Positions 1-8,955 of a stretch of DNA of 64,000 nucleotides are shown piece after piece. Within the stretch, counting starts at the first letter, position 1. The number at the start of each line of letters is the position of its first letter. The stretch is from Acidobacteriota bacterium (GTDB lineage Bacteria; Acidobacteriota; Holophagae; Holophagales; Holophagaceae). The position numbers were made by a program, and so were the translations under genes. A model generated the notes under the pieces. That model saw only the letters and a list, made by a program, of their open reading frames with translations, ran no database searches and had not been told where the DNA came from. Location: the NCBI GenBank assembly GCA_021794095.1, contig JAJYRN010000001.1:347630-411629 (forward strand), in the 5' to 3' direction.

Positions 1-1
1 C

Positions 2-454
2 TGGGCCGCCCTGGCGATCCACGACACCAGTTCCGTGGTGGGCGCTGGCCTCGCCTACGGCAAGCACGCCCTGGAAGTGGCCACCACCGTGAAGCTGGCC
101 CGGGCCCTCTGGATCGTGCCCGTGACCATGGGCGTCGGGATGATCCACGCCCGGAACAACAAGGAAGCCGCGGCGGACGCCATGCCCGTGAAGAAGCCCT
201 GGTTCATCGCCGGCTTCCTGGCCATGGCCGCCCTGGTGACCTGGGTGCCCGCCCTTCACAACGCCGGCCACCTGGTGGCCCTCGGCGCCAACCACGCCCT
301 GGTCCTGACCCTCTTCCTCATCGGCGCCGGCCTCAGCCGGGAGGCCCTCCGCACCGTGGGCTTCCGCCCCTTCCTGCAGGGCCTCATCCTCTGGCTGATC
401 GTGGCCTCCCTGGGGCTCACCCTGGTGAAGACCGGCATCCTGACCGTGGGGTAG
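2..454 (+). CDS. YeiH/UPF0324-family membrane protein (putative sulfate exporter), C-terminal part
   Basis: The reading frame is open from the window edge, so the start is missing; about 150 C-terminal residues remain. The opening segment (AIHDTSSVVGAG, then a lysine/arginine-rich loop) matches the conserved core of the YeiH/UPF0324 family of putative anion (sulfate) exporters. At least three hydrophobic segments follow, at about residues 38-50, 63-80 and 95-110 of the visible part, with a last one at the C-terminus. It is an inner-membrane protein by inference. The substrate is not established for most members. The next gene starts 22 bases downstream on the same strand. Family assignment is fairly secure, the transport role less so. 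Confidence 0.8.
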   Translation, partial: WAALAIHDTSSVVGAGLAYGKHALEVATTVKLARALWIVPVTMGVGMIHARNNKEAAADAMPVKKPWFIAGFLAMAALVTWVPALHNAGHLVALGANHALVLTLFLIGAGLSREALRTVGFRPFLQGLILWLIVASLGLTLVKTGILTVG

Positions 455-476
455 ACTCTCCGGTCTGGAGAGCGTC

Positions 477-1058
477 ATGATCCGCCCCTTCCAAGGCATG
501 GTCCCGCGACTCGGCGCCCGGGTGTTTGTCCCCGACAGCGCCCTGATCCTGGGCGATGTCACCCTCGGCGACGATGTCAGCATCTGGTTCAACTGTGTCC
601 TGCGGGGCGACGTGAACTGGATCCGCATCGGGGCCCGCACGAACATCCAGGACGCCTGCTGCCTCCACGTCACCAACGGAAAGTGGCCCCTCCTCATCGA
701 GGCGGAGGTGAGCCTCGCCCACAACGTGATGCTGCACGGCTGCACCCTGCGGCGGGGCGCCCTGGTGGGCATGAGCACCACCATCATGGACGGCGCCGAG
801 ATCGGCGAGGGCTGCCTCGTGGCCGCCGGCAGCCTGGTGCGGGAGGGCTTCCAGGCGCCGCCCCACACGCTGGTGGCCGGCTGGCCCGCCACGGTGAAGC
901 GCGACCTGACGCCCGACCAGCGCGCGCTCACGGAGAGCGTGTGGCAGCGGTATGTCCGGTACAAGGAAGCCTACTTCCAGGATGGCTGGCCCGTGGCGGA
1001 AGCGCCAGTCATCGCCGACCCGCAGCCCGGCTTCGCGGAAGGCCATCCGTACCCTTAA
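477..1058 (+). CDS. Gamma-carbonic-anhydrase-like hexapeptide-repeat protein (YrdA/PaaY type)
   Basis: This 193-residue protein is a left-handed beta-helix protein with hexapeptide-type repeats over about residues 15-130. The three zinc-ligand histidines of the gamma-carbonic anhydrase fold are present: H64 in CLHVT, and H82 and H87 in AHNVMLH. The family forms trimers with zinc at subunit interfaces. Some members hydrate CO2, and many (YrdA, PaaY) have uncertain or thioesterase activity. A GGAG ribosome site lies 6 bases before the ATG. It may be co-transcribed with the PseG-like gene 41 bases downstream, although no functional link is evident. The family call is strong; the enzymatic activity is unproven. 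Confidence 0.85.
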   Translation: MIRPFQGMVPRLGARVFVPDSALILGDVTLGDDVSIWFNCVLRGDVNWIRIGARTNIQDACCLHVTNGKWPLLIEAEVSLAHNVMLHGCTLRRGALVGMSTTIMDGAEIGEGCLVAAGSLVREGFQAPPHTLVAGWPATVKRDLTPDQRALTESVWQRYVRYKEAYFQDGWPVAEAPVIADPQPGFAEGHPYP

Positions 1059-1099
1059 GGCTGCCGGGCAGGAGAACCTCCGGCTACACTCTCCCGATC

Positions 1100-2173
1100 A
1101 TGTCCCCCCTGCTGATCCTCCGCGTCCATGCCGATCATCGTCTGGGCCTTGGGCACGTGGCCCGGGCCTTGGCCATCCAGGCGGCCTGGCAGGCCCAGGG
1201 CGGGAGCGCCTGTCTCGCCGTGTCGGGTGATGCCCGGGCCCGTCGCGTCGGGGGCGGACGGCATCCCTTCCTCGACGAGCCCCTGCCCTGCGAGGCGGTG
1301 GATCTTGGCGAGTCCCTCGACGCGTCGCTGCCGGCGGCCCTGAAGGAGCGAGCCAGCCTCGCGCTGGTGGACCAGTGGGACACCACGGCGGCCTTCCTGG
1401 GCGCCCTGCGCCCCCTCAAGGTGGCGGTGATGGAGGACGACACCGATGCCCACGAGGTGGCGGATCTGCTGTTTCAGCCCTACCTGGAGGGCGTGACCTG
1501 GCCCGACCATCCCGTGAAGGTGGTGGACGGCCGCAAGGTGCGCCCCTTCGAGACCCGCCACGGTGCCTGCCGGGTGCTGCGGGGCTCGCCCTTCATCGTG
1601 GTGGACCGCGCGGCGCTGGACCTGCGCCCCAAGCGCATGCCGATGCAACCCCTCGCCATCCACAAGCTGCTGGTCACCTTCGGGGGCAGCGATGGCCCCA
1701 ACCTCGCCCAGCGCGCCTTCGACCTGCTGGCCCGCCTGGTGGCCGAGGATCGCTGGCGGGGGAGTTGCACCCTGCTCGCTCCGAACGGGATCGTCGGCAC
1801 ACCGTTCCCGGGGTGCTCCGTCGTCCAGAGCCTGCCGGGCCTCACCCGCCGCCTGCCGGAGTTCGACGCCCTCTGGTGCGCCGCGGGGGTCACCCTCGCC
1901 GAGGCCCTGTGCCTGGGCATTCCGGCGGCGGTGTGGGGCCAGAACGAGCGGCAGCACGGCATCCTCGGGGATCTGGCCCTGGCCAATGGCTGCTTCAACC
2001 TGGGCCTGGGCACCGAGGTGGCTCCCCTCATCGCCGCGGAAGCCCTCACCGGCTGGCTGGGGCCCGAAGGCCAGGACAGTCGCCAGGAGCAGGTCCGCGA
2101 CGGCATGGCCCTGGTGGACGGCCTCGGCGCCTCGCGCGTGGCCCAGGAACTGAGGCGGCTGGTCGAGGCCTAG
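1100..2173 (+). CDS. PseG-like nucleotide-sugar hydrolase / GT-B fold protein
   Basis: The protein has 357 residues. The N-terminus has the PseG signature (LRVHADHRLGLGHVAR), in which the Gly-rich loop and its His belong to the GT-B nucleotide-sugar site. The C-terminal half has the GT28-like motif VTFGGSDGPN and a second donor-binding region (AAGVTLAEALCLGIPA). PseG removes UDP from UDP-2,4-diacetamido-trideoxy-altrose in pseudaminic acid synthesis. No other nonulosonate genes (pseB, pseC, pseI, pseF) are in the window, so the substrate is uncertain. The frame is open further upstream inside the preceding gene; I chose the ATG at 1100 because it begins the family's N-terminus. Confidence 0.7.
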   Translation: MSPLLILRVHADHRLGLGHVARALAIQAAWQAQGGSACLAVSGDARARRVGGGRHPFLDEPLPCEAVDLGESLDASLPAALKERASLALVDQWDTTAAFLGALRPLKVAVMEDDTDAHEVADLLFQPYLEGVTWPDHPVKVVDGRKVRPFETRHGACRVLRGSPFIVVDRAALDLRPKRMPMQPLAIHKLLVTFGGSDGPNLAQRAFDLLARLVAEDRWRGSCTLLAPNGIVGTPFPGCSVVQSLPGLTRRLPEFDALWCAAGVTLAEALCLGIPAAVWGQNERQHGILGDLALANGCFNLGLGTEVAPLIAAEALTGWLGPEGQDSRQEQVRDGMALVDGLGASRVAQELRRLVEA

Positions 2174-2198
2174 GTCCCCGGGCCGCGGAAATCCATCC

Positions 2199-2227
2199 TT
2201 GACCCGCAGGAACACCAGCGATAAGCT
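2199..2227 (+). promoter_or_regulatory. Candidate sigma70 promoter for rplM-rpsI
   Basis: TTGACC (2199-2204) and TAAGCT (2222-2227) are separated by 17 bases, about 70 bases before rplM. The 5' leader from there to 2296 is GC-rich and could hold a ribosomal-protein leader structure, but I cannot name one. Confidence 0.4.
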
Positions 2228-2296
2228 TTTCCTTCTGCGAATTCACCGCCCTGCGGCGGGTGTCTTCGCGGCCCGAGCACGCATCCGGAGCAGGCC

Positions 2297-2731
2297 ATGA
2301 GCACGTACTTCCCGAAAGCCAATGATCTGAAGCGCCAGTGGTTCCTCGTGGATGCCACCGGGGTTCCCGTCGGTCGCCTCAGCAGCGCCGTGGCCGAGGT
2401 TCTGTCCGGGAAGAACAAGCCCACCTGGACCCCCTTCCTCGACACCGGCGACCACGTCATCGTCATCAATGCCTCCAAGGCGGTGCTGACGGGCAAGAAG
2501 GGCGTGCAGAAGATGTATCGCCGCACCACCACCCAGCCGGGCTCCATGGTGGAGACCCGCGCCGAAGTGATGCAGGCCACCTACCCCGAGCGGATCATCG
2601 AAAGCGCTGTCAAGGGCATGCTCCCCAAGGGCCCCCTGGGGCGGGCGATGTACCGCAAGCTGAAGGTGTACGCGGGCTCCGATCATGAGCACGCCGCCCA
2701 GCAGCCCCAGATCCTGACCATCCAGAAGTAG
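2297..2731 (+). CDS. rplM: 50S ribosomal protein L13
   Basis: The 144-residue protein is full length for bacterial L13 (about 142). Family landmarks are visible: W15 (RQWFLVDA), PVGRLSS, the GDHVIVINA segment, the Y-R-R tract, and PKGPLGR near the C-terminus. L13 is an early-assembling large-subunit protein that contacts 23S rRNA. A GGAG site lies 6 bases before the ATG. rpsI follows after 13 bases, the universal rplM-rpsI pairing. Confidence 0.98.
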   Translation: MSTYFPKANDLKRQWFLVDATGVPVGRLSSAVAEVLSGKNKPTWTPFLDTGDHVIVINASKAVLTGKKGVQKMYRRTTTQPGSMVETRAEVMQATYPERIIESAVKGMLPKGPLGRAMYRKLKVYAGSDHEHAAQQPQILTIQK

Positions 2732-2744
2732 AGCAGAGGTTCCC

Positions 2745-3137
2745 ATGGCCATCACCCAGAACTACGGAACCGGCCGCCGCAAAAGCGCTGCGGCGCGCGC
2801 CTTCCTCCGCCCCGGAACCGGCAAGATCACCGTCAACGGGCGCACCCTGGAGAGCTACTTTCCCAATGCCGTGCTCCGCATGATGGTGCACCAGCCCCTG
2901 GTGCTGGCCGATCTCGACGGCAAGTTCGACATGGCCATCACCGTGACCGGCGGCGGCCCCGCGGGCCAGGCCTCGGCCATCCGCATGGGCATCTCCCGCG
3001 CCCTGCTGAGCTACAACGACCAGCTCAAGTCCCTCCTGCGCGGCGCCGGTCTCCTGACCCGCGACCCCCGCATGAAGGAGCGCAAGAAGCCCGGTCAGAA
3101 GGCCGCGCGGCGCCGGTTCCAGTTCAGCAAGCGCTAG
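2745..3137 (+). CDS. rpsI: 30S ribosomal protein S9
   Basis: The 130-residue protein shows the S9 hallmarks [15 protein letters not shown] at the N-terminus, [21 protein letters not shown] in the middle, and the basic C-terminal tail ending FQFSKR. That tail reaches the ribosomal P site and contacts the tRNA anticodon loop. It is the second gene of the rplM-rpsI operon, with an AGAGG site just before the ATG. A run of hairpins follows the stop. Confidence 0.98.
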   Translation: MAITQNYGTGRRKSAAARAFLRPGTGKITVNGRTLESYFPNAVLRMMVHQPLVLADLDGKFDMAITVTGGGPAGQASAIRMGISRALLSYNDQLKSLLRGAGLLTRDPRMKERKKPGQKAARRRFQFSKR

Positions 3138-3143
3138 TCCTCG

Positions 3144-3258
3144 CTTTTTCGGCTTCACCGAAAAAGATACTCAAAAGCTTTTTATCTCGGGGGGCGCCAG
3201 CCCCCCGAGCTTCACCGGGCCGCCTAGGCGGCCGATTCGAGGCGGAAAATTCCGCCTT
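3144..3258 (+). repeat. Cluster of four consecutive hairpins between rpsI and rpsB
   Basis: Four inverted repeats follow one another. CTTTTTCGG/CCGAAAAAG pairs at 3144-3152 and 3158-3166. CTCGGGGGG/CCCCCCGAG pairs at 3186-3194 and 3201-3209. GGCCGCC-TA-GGCGGCC lies at 3218-3233. AGGCGGAA/TTCCGCCT spans about 3240-3257. The first could end rpsI transcripts, although no long T-run follows. The others resemble palindromic intergenic repeat units or leader structures of rpsB. There is no coding evidence here. Confidence 0.6.
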
Positions 3259-3308
3259 CCATCCCACCCGCGGCACCTTCGATCCGCCGCTTGAACCGGG
3301 AGGCCAGC

Positions 3309-4061
3309 ATGGCTGCCATCCAGATGAAGGAACTCCTCGAGGCCGGCGCCCACTTCGGGCACCAGACCAAGCGCTGGAATCCCAAGATGAAGAAGTACAT
3401 CTTCGGGGCGCGCAACAGCATCTACATCATTGATCTGCAGAAGACCCTGCGCCTGTGGAACCAGGCCGCGAACTTCCTGACCAAGGCCGCCGGCGAGGGC
3501 AAGAGCTTCCTCTTCGTGGCCACCAAGCCCCAGGCCCAGGAGCTGATCGCCGAGCAGGCCCAGCGCTGCGGCGCCTTCTACGTGAACAACCGCTGGCTGG
3601 GCGGCATGCTCACCAACTTCTCCACCATCAAGAAGAGCCTGGAGAAGTTCCGCGACATCGAGGCCACCCTGGCGGACCCCGCCCGCACGGCCCTGCTCTC
3701 CAAGAAAGAGCTGCTGAACCTCGACCGCCAGCGCCTCAAGCTCGAGGCCTCCTTCCACGGCATCCGCGACATGCGCGCGCTGCCTGAGGTCATTTTCGTC
3801 ATTGATCCGCACCGCGAGGATATCGCCGTCACCGAAGCCAAGAAGATCGGCATCAAGGTGGTGGGCATCGTGGACACCAACTGCGATCCCGACATGGTGG
3901 ACTACGTCATCCCCGCCAACGATGACGCGATCCGCTCCATCCTGCTCTTCTCCGAGCGCGTGGCGGATTCCATCCTCGAGGGCCGCCAGTCCTTCCGGGA
4001 CAAGGGCGACAGCGACGAGATGAAGAAGATGATGGCTGAAAAAATGGAAGTGGAAGGCTAG
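3309..4061 (+). CDS. rpsB: 30S ribosomal protein S2
   Basis: The 250-residue protein has S2 signatures: MKELLEAGAHFGHQTKRWNPKMK at the N-terminus, NNRWLGGMLTNF, and the C-terminal DTNCDP and IPANDDAIRSI. S2 binds late to the 30S subunit and is needed for S1 docking. I use the ATG at 3309 because GGGAGG lies 5 bases before it; an in-frame TTG at 3291 has no such support. It is followed after 9 bases by tsf, the conserved rpsB-tsf operon. Confidence 0.97.
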   Translation: MAAIQMKELLEAGAHFGHQTKRWNPKMKKYIFGARNSIYIIDLQKTLRLWNQAANFLTKAAGEGKSFLFVATKPQAQELIAEQAQRCGAFYVNNRWLGGMLTNFSTIKKSLEKFRDIEATLADPARTALLSKKELLNLDRQRLKLEASFHGIRDMRALPEVIFVIDPHREDIAVTEAKKIGIKVVGIVDTNCDPDMVDYVIPANDDAIRSILLFSERVADSILEGRQSFRDKGDSDEMKKMMAEKMEVEG

Positions 4062-4070
4062 GAGCGAACC

Positions 4071-4721
4071 ATGGCATTTACCGCCCAGGATGTGAAGGCG
4101 CTGCGCGAGAAGACCGGCCTCGGCATGATGGACTGCAAGAAGGCCCTGGAAGAGAACAACGGCGAAATGGAAGCCGCCATCGAATGGCTGCGCAAGAAGG
4201 GCCTGGCGGCCTCGGCCAAGAAGGCGGACCGGATTGCGGCCGAAGGCATCGTCGAGGCCTACATCCACCCCGGCGGCCGCGTCGGCGTGCTGGTCGAGGT
4301 CAACACCGAGACCGACTTCGTGGCCCGCAACGAGGCCTTCCAGCGCATGGTGAAGGAAATCGCCATGCACATCGCCGCCGCCGATCCCGCGCCCCGCTTC
4401 GTGGCGAAGGACGAGGTCACCCAGGATTTCCTCGACACCGAGAAGCGCATCGCCATGGAGCAGGCCCTGGCCACCGGCAAGCCCGCCAATATCGTCGAGC
4501 GCATCGTCGAGGGCAAGATGAACAGCATCTTCAAGGAGGTCTGCCTCCTCGAACAGCCCTTCATCATGAACCCCGATCTCACGGTGCAGCAGTACCTCAG
4601 CCAGAAGACCGCCGAGATCGGCGAGAAGCTCAGCATCCGCCGCTTCTCGAAGTACGTCATGGGCGAGGGCCTCGAGAAGCGCAGCGAGAACTTCGCCGCC
4701 GAAGTCGCCGCCGCCAAGTAG
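4071..4721 (+). CDS. tsf: Elongation factor Ts
   Basis: The 216-residue protein has the N-terminal UBA-like domain (VKALREKTGLGMMDCKKAL), the core motif TDFVARNE that intrudes into EF-Tu, and a short C-terminal part. It is the nucleotide exchange factor of EF-Tu. At 216 residues it is the short form also seen in Thermus and others, compared with about 283 in E. coli. It sits 9 bases after rpsB and is followed by an intrinsic terminator. Confidence 0.97.
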   Translation: MAFTAQDVKALREKTGLGMMDCKKALEENNGEMEAAIEWLRKKGLAASAKKADRIAAEGIVEAYIHPGGRVGVLVEVNTETDFVARNEAFQRMVKEIAMHIAAADPAPRFVAKDEVTQDFLDTEKRIAMEQALATGKPANIVERIVEGKMNSIFKEVCLLEQPFIMNPDLTVQQYLSQKTAEIGEKLSIRRFSKYVMGEGLEKRSENFAAEVAAAK

Positions 4722-4737
4722 GCCGTCCCTCCCCGCG

Positions 4738-4772
4738 ACAAAAAGGGCGGCCGTTCCGGTCGCCCTTTTTGT
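4738..4772 (+). terminator. Intrinsic terminator after rpsB-tsf
   Basis: The perfect 12-bp stem ACAAAAAGGGCG (4738-4749) pairs with CGCCCTTTTTGT (4761-4772), giving a U-rich 3' arm. It separates tsf from pyrH. Confidence 0.85.
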
Positions 4773-4774
4773 AG

Positions 4775-5509
<735 letters not shown>

Positions 5510-5515
5510 AGGCCC

Positions 5516-6301
5516 TCAGGGCAGTTGCCCGATGCTGCGGGGCACCTGGCCGAGCTTCGGGAAGATCTGAATGACCCGCTCGTACAGCTGGGGGCTGCTG
5601 ACGGTGTTCAGGACAGCGTCATGTTCGATCTCGAGCCCCACGTCGAGGGTCTGATCCGCGCTTTGGTTCACCACCTGGATGAACGCGGCGATGGCCTCTG
5701 GGGACGATCTGAGAATCCGCTCCGCCAGGGCCTCGGCCTCCTGGAGCGCCGCCCCCGCGGGGGCCACCCGGTTGATCAGGCCGAAGGCGTGCATCTGCTC
5801 GGCCGTGTAGGCATCCGCAGTCAGGTACATCTCGTAGGCCCGGGCCCGCCCCACGATCCGCGGCAGGCGCTGGGTGCCCCCCCAGCCCGGAACGAAGCCG
5901 AACTGCAGTTCAGGCATCTTCAACTTCGCGGAAGCGGCCATGACCCGGAGGTGGCAGCTCATCAGAAGTTCCACGCCCCCGCCGAACACATCTCCCTGCA
6001 CCGCTGCGATGACCGGCAAAGGGTAGCGCTCGATCCGGTTGAAGACGTGGTTCCCGAGATCCTCGGACGCCCGTCCATTCCAGTACAGGACACTCTGATC
6101 CATCAGGTTGCCGCCGCCGCTGAACACCTCGCCTGCGGCTGTCAGGATGACCGCCCGGGTCCGGCCTCCATCCAACGTCTCATCCAGGAAACGGTCCAGC
6201 TCCCGGAGCAGGCCCTGGCCCACCAGGTTGGCAGGTGGATCGCTGATTCGGCAGATCCGAAGGGCACCCTTCGATTCGATGACAAGTCTCTGGTACCCCA
6301 C
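5516..6301 (-). CDS. Enoyl-CoA hydratase/isomerase family protein
   Basis: The 261-residue crotonase-fold protein retains both catalytic glutamates of mitochondrial-type hydratases: E111 in GGGVE and E131 in MPEL, 20 residues apart as in rat ECH (E144/E164). The CoA-binding oxyanion region (GEVFSGGG, QGDVFGGG) and the WGGTQRLPR segment are present. It probably hydrates 2-enoyl-CoA in fatty-acid oxidation, but family members vary and no other beta-oxidation genes are nearby. The start is GTG with AGGAG 5 bases upstream, inside a small palindrome (6300-6313). Confidence 0.85.
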   Translation of the reverse strand: MGYQRLVIESKGALRICRISDPPANLVGQGLLRELDRFLDETLDGGRTRAVILTAAGEVFSGGGNLMDQSVLYWNGRASEDLGNHVFNRIERYPLPVIAAVQGDVFGGGVELLMSCHLRVMAASAKLKMPELQFGFVPGWGGTQRLPRIVGRARAYEMYLTADAYTAEQMHAFGLINRVAPAGAALQEAEALAERILRSSPEAIAAFIQVVNQSADQTLDVGLEIEHDAVLNTVSSPQLYERVIQIFPKLGQVPRSIGQLP

Positions 6302-6435
6302 AGGAACTCCTGTAAAACATGGGAATAGGGCACCCCAAAACCTTCAGAGGCGTTTGGAATGGAGATGCGGAGCTGATTGGATGTCTCATCTTACCGGACC
6401 GGTTGGAATCCGTCACACTGGACGCAGGATCTTCC

Positions 6436-7773
6436 ATGCGCGCCTTCCCCGCCCTTCCAGATGCCACGGTACTCGCGGAGCCGGAGCTCCTGGAGGCCTT
6501 CCGCCACGATGAATCGCACCTCGTAGGGTGTCTGCCGCTGGCGGTGGTGCGGCCCCACGCCCCGGCGGCGCTCCGGGAGCTGGTGCGGCTGGCGAAGGCC
6601 GAGGGCTTCGGCCTGGTTCCGCGCGGCGCCGGAACCGGCAAGGCCGGGGGCTGCGTGCCCACCGCGCGCACGGTCGTCGTGGACCTCTCCGCCTGGCCCG
6701 GGAGCCTGTCGGTGAGCCCTCAGGACCTCAGCCTCCAGGCTCCGGCCAGCGCGCTCCTGCGGGACGTGAAGGCTGCCGCCTCCGCCGAGGGCTTCTTCTA
6801 TCCGCCCGATCCCAACTCCTGGGAAAGCTGCGCCCTGGGGGGCACCCTGGCCACCAATGCGGGCGGACCCAATGCGTGCAAGTACGGCATGACCCGCCAC
6901 TGGGTGCTGGGGCTGGAGGTGCTGCTCGCCGACGGCGAGGTCCACCATCTAGGCATCCGCAGCGTGAAGGCCAACGCCGGGCCGAACCTGGCCCAGCTGT
7001 TCATCGGCAGCGAAGGCATCTTCGGCCTCATCCTGGGCGCCACCCTGCGCCTGACGCCGAAGCCACGGGAATACACGACCCTCCTGCTGCCCGTGAAACG
7101 CTGGATGGATCTGCTGGACCTGCCCGGCCGCCTCTCCGCGGCGGGCTTCCTGCCCAGCGCCTTCGAGTTCTTCGATCCCGCGGTGCTGGCGGAACTGCGT
7201 GCCCACGGTCCGGAGGAAGCCCGCCGCCTGCCCGGCGAGGCCCTGGCCATCCTCGAATTCGACGAGCGGGGCTGCACCTCGGATGACTTCCTGGAAGCGC
7301 TCGCGGATCTGCTGGGGCCCGTGGCCGATGGCCTGGAGATGGCCTCCGACGCCCGCCAGCGCGAGGGCATCTGGGCGGTGCGCCGCATCACCAGCGCCTT
7401 CCTCAAGGAGCGCCACCCGAAGAAGGTGAGCGAGGACATCGTCGTGCCCCGCAGCCGGCTGCGGGAGTTCTTCGAGCGACTGGAAGGCACGGGCATCCGC
7501 ACCGTGAGCTATGGCCACCTGGGCGACGGGAACCTGCATGTGAACCTGCTGGCCGCCGGCGAAACGCCGGCCGATGAGCTGGAGGCCCAGCTCATGACGC
7601 TCTTCCGCCTCGCGATGGAGCTGGGCGGTACCCTCAGCGGCGAGCACGGCATCGGTCTCGCCAAGCGGGACGCCTTCCTGGCCCTGGCGGAGCCGGGACA
7701 CATCGAAACCCTGCGCGCCCTCAAGCGGAGCCTGGATCCCGCGGGCATCTTCAATCCGGGGAAGGTGATCTGA
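6436..7773 (+). CDS. FAD-binding oxidase, GlcD/D-lactate dehydrogenase type
   Basis: This 445-residue protein has a PCMH-type FAD-binding N-terminal domain (about residues 40-215: VPRGAGTGKAGG, GGTLATNAGGPN, IGSEGIFGLI) and a C-terminal FAD-linked oxidase domain with the H-x-G-D-G-N-x-H motif (HLGDGNLHVN) and SGEHGIGLAKR. Such enzymes oxidise D-2-hydroxyacids (glycolate, D-lactate, 2-hydroxyglutarate). There is no GlcE, GlcF or Fe-S partner nearby, so the electron acceptor and substrate are unknown. The frame is open upstream, but ATG 6436 has GCAGGA 6 bases before it. It is divergent from the hydratase gene. Confidence 0.85.
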   Translation: MRAFPALPDATVLAEPELLEAFRHDESHLVGCLPLAVVRPHAPAALRELVRLAKAEGFGLVPRGAGTGKAGGCVPTARTVVVDLSAWPGSLSVSPQDLSLQAPASALLRDVKAAASAEGFFYPPDPNSWESCALGGTLATNAGGPNACKYGMTRHWVLGLEVLLADGEVHHLGIRSVKANAGPNLAQLFIGSEGIFGLILGATLRLTPKPREYTTLLLPVKRWMDLLDLPGRLSAAGFLPSAFEFFDPAVLAELRAHGPEEARRLPGEALAILEFDERGCTSDDFLEALADLLGPVADGLEMASDARQREGIWAVRRITSAFLKERHPKKVSEDIVVPRSRLREFFERLEGTGIRTVSYGHLGDGNLHVNLLAAGETPADELEAQLMTLFRLAMELGGTLSGEHGIGLAKRDAFLALAEPGHIETLRALKRSLDPAGIFNPGKVI

Positions 7774-7786
7774 GCCCTGCGCCGAT

Positions 7787-8443
7787 TCAGGGCTTGGCCC
7801 GGTGCTTCAGATGGTCGGCGACGAACCAGGCGAGGCCCGCGAGCACCAGCGTGCCGATGACTGCATCGAGCCGGTGGAAATAGCCGCCGAGGGTGTCCCA
7901 CTTCTCGCCAAGTTTGTAGCCGACCCACGCCAGGCCCAGGCACCAGGGCAGGCTGCCCAGGAAGGTGTAGAGGTGGAAACGGGTGCGGTCCATCTTCGCG
8001 ATGCCGGCCGGCAGGGCGATGAAGGTGCGCACCACGGGCAGCATCCGGCCCAGGATGATGGCCTCGGAGCCGAACCGCTCGAAGAACCGGTGGGCCTGAT
8101 CCAGGTGGCCCGTGTGGAGCCAGACGTAGCGCCCGTACTTCTCCACCGCCCGGCGTCCGCCCCAGGCGCCAATCTCGTAGGCAGGCAGGCTGCCCAGGTT
8201 GCAGCCCAGGGCGCCGAAGAGGCCTGCGATCCAGATCTGCGCCACGGGATGGCCCGCACCCAGGCCGAAAAACGTGAGCTTCCCCTGGAAGGCGAGGAAG
8301 CCCGCGAAGGGCATGATCACCTCGCTCGGCAGGGGGATGCAGGCGCTCTCGAGGGCCATGAGCAGCATGACGCCCAGGGGTCCCGCGGTGGCCATGAGGG
8401 CCAGCATCCAGGCGATCACGGGGGCGAGGAGTTTGTGCAGCAT
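7787..8443 (-). CDS. DedA/SNARE-associated family membrane protein
   Basis: The 218-residue integral membrane protein carries the DedA signatures ESACIPLPSEVIMPFAG in the first third and a re-entrant loop motif GRMLPVVRTFIALPAG followed by FLGSLPW. Several hydrophobic segments are evident (about residues 15-35, 48-62, 138-160, 175-190 and 195-212). DedA proteins act in envelope integrity, and some are polyprenyl-phosphate or lipid flippases. The gene converges with the FAD oxidase (13-base gap) and is divergent from smpB. Confidence 0.9.
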   Translation of the reverse strand: MLHKLLAPVIAWMLALMATAGPLGVMLLMALESACIPLPSEVIMPFAGFLAFQGKLTFFGLGAGHPVAQIWIAGLFGALGCNLGSLPAYEIGAWGGRRAVEKYGRYVWLHTGHLDQAHRFFERFGSEAIILGRMLPVVRTFIALPAGIAKMDRTRFHLYTFLGSLPWCLGLAWVGYKLGEKWDTLGGYFHRLDAVIGTLVLAGLAWFVADHLKHRAKP

Positions 8444-8487
8444 GGCGGTGGCCCAAAAGGATAAGTCTAGGCGGATACACTGGTTCC

Positions 8488-8943
8488 ATGAGTGAGGATC
8501 TCGTCCGGAACCGCAAGGCCCTGCACGACTACCACGTCCTGGAGACCTGGGAGGCGGGCATCGCCCTGCTGGGCACGGAGGTGAAGGCCCTGCGCACCGG
8601 CCGGGGCCAGCTTCAGGATGCCTATGTGGACGCCGTGGACGGTGAGCTGTGGCTGAAGCAGGCCCACATCTCGCCCTACGAGTTCGGCACCTATGCCAAC
8701 CACGAGCCCCTGCGCCCCCGCAAGCTGCTGCTGCACAAGGCGGAGATCGTCAAGATGACCGCCAAGGTGGTGCGCAAGGGCCTGACGCTGATTCCGCTGG
8801 CCCTCTACCTCAATGCCAAGGGCACGATCAAGGTGCGGATCGCCCTGGCCGAAGGCAAAGGCCACGGCGACAAGCGCGAGGCCCTGAAGGAACGCGAGCA
8901 GAAGCGCGAGCTGGACCGCATCCGCAAGGGGGCGCGGGAATAG
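8488..8943 (+). CDS. smpB: SsrA-binding protein SmpB
   Basis: The 151-residue protein has the SmpB oligonucleotide-binding barrel: NRKALHDYHVLETWEAGI, the GTEVKALRTGR core, DAYV, and a basic C-terminal tail (EREQKRELDRIRKG). It binds the tRNA-like domain of tmRNA and delivers it to stalled ribosomes. Its RNA partner, ssrA, is also in this window about 54 kb downstream. A short 44-base divergent gap separates it from the DedA gene. Confidence 0.97.
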   Translation: MSEDLVRNRKALHDYHVLETWEAGIALLGTEVKALRTGRGQLQDAYVDAVDGELWLKQAHISPYEFGTYANHEPLRPRKLLLHKAEIVKMTAKVVRKGLTLIPLALYLNAKGTIKVRIALAEGKGHGDKREALKEREQKRELDRIRKGARE

Positions 8944-8955
8944 CGGCTGCCCCCA

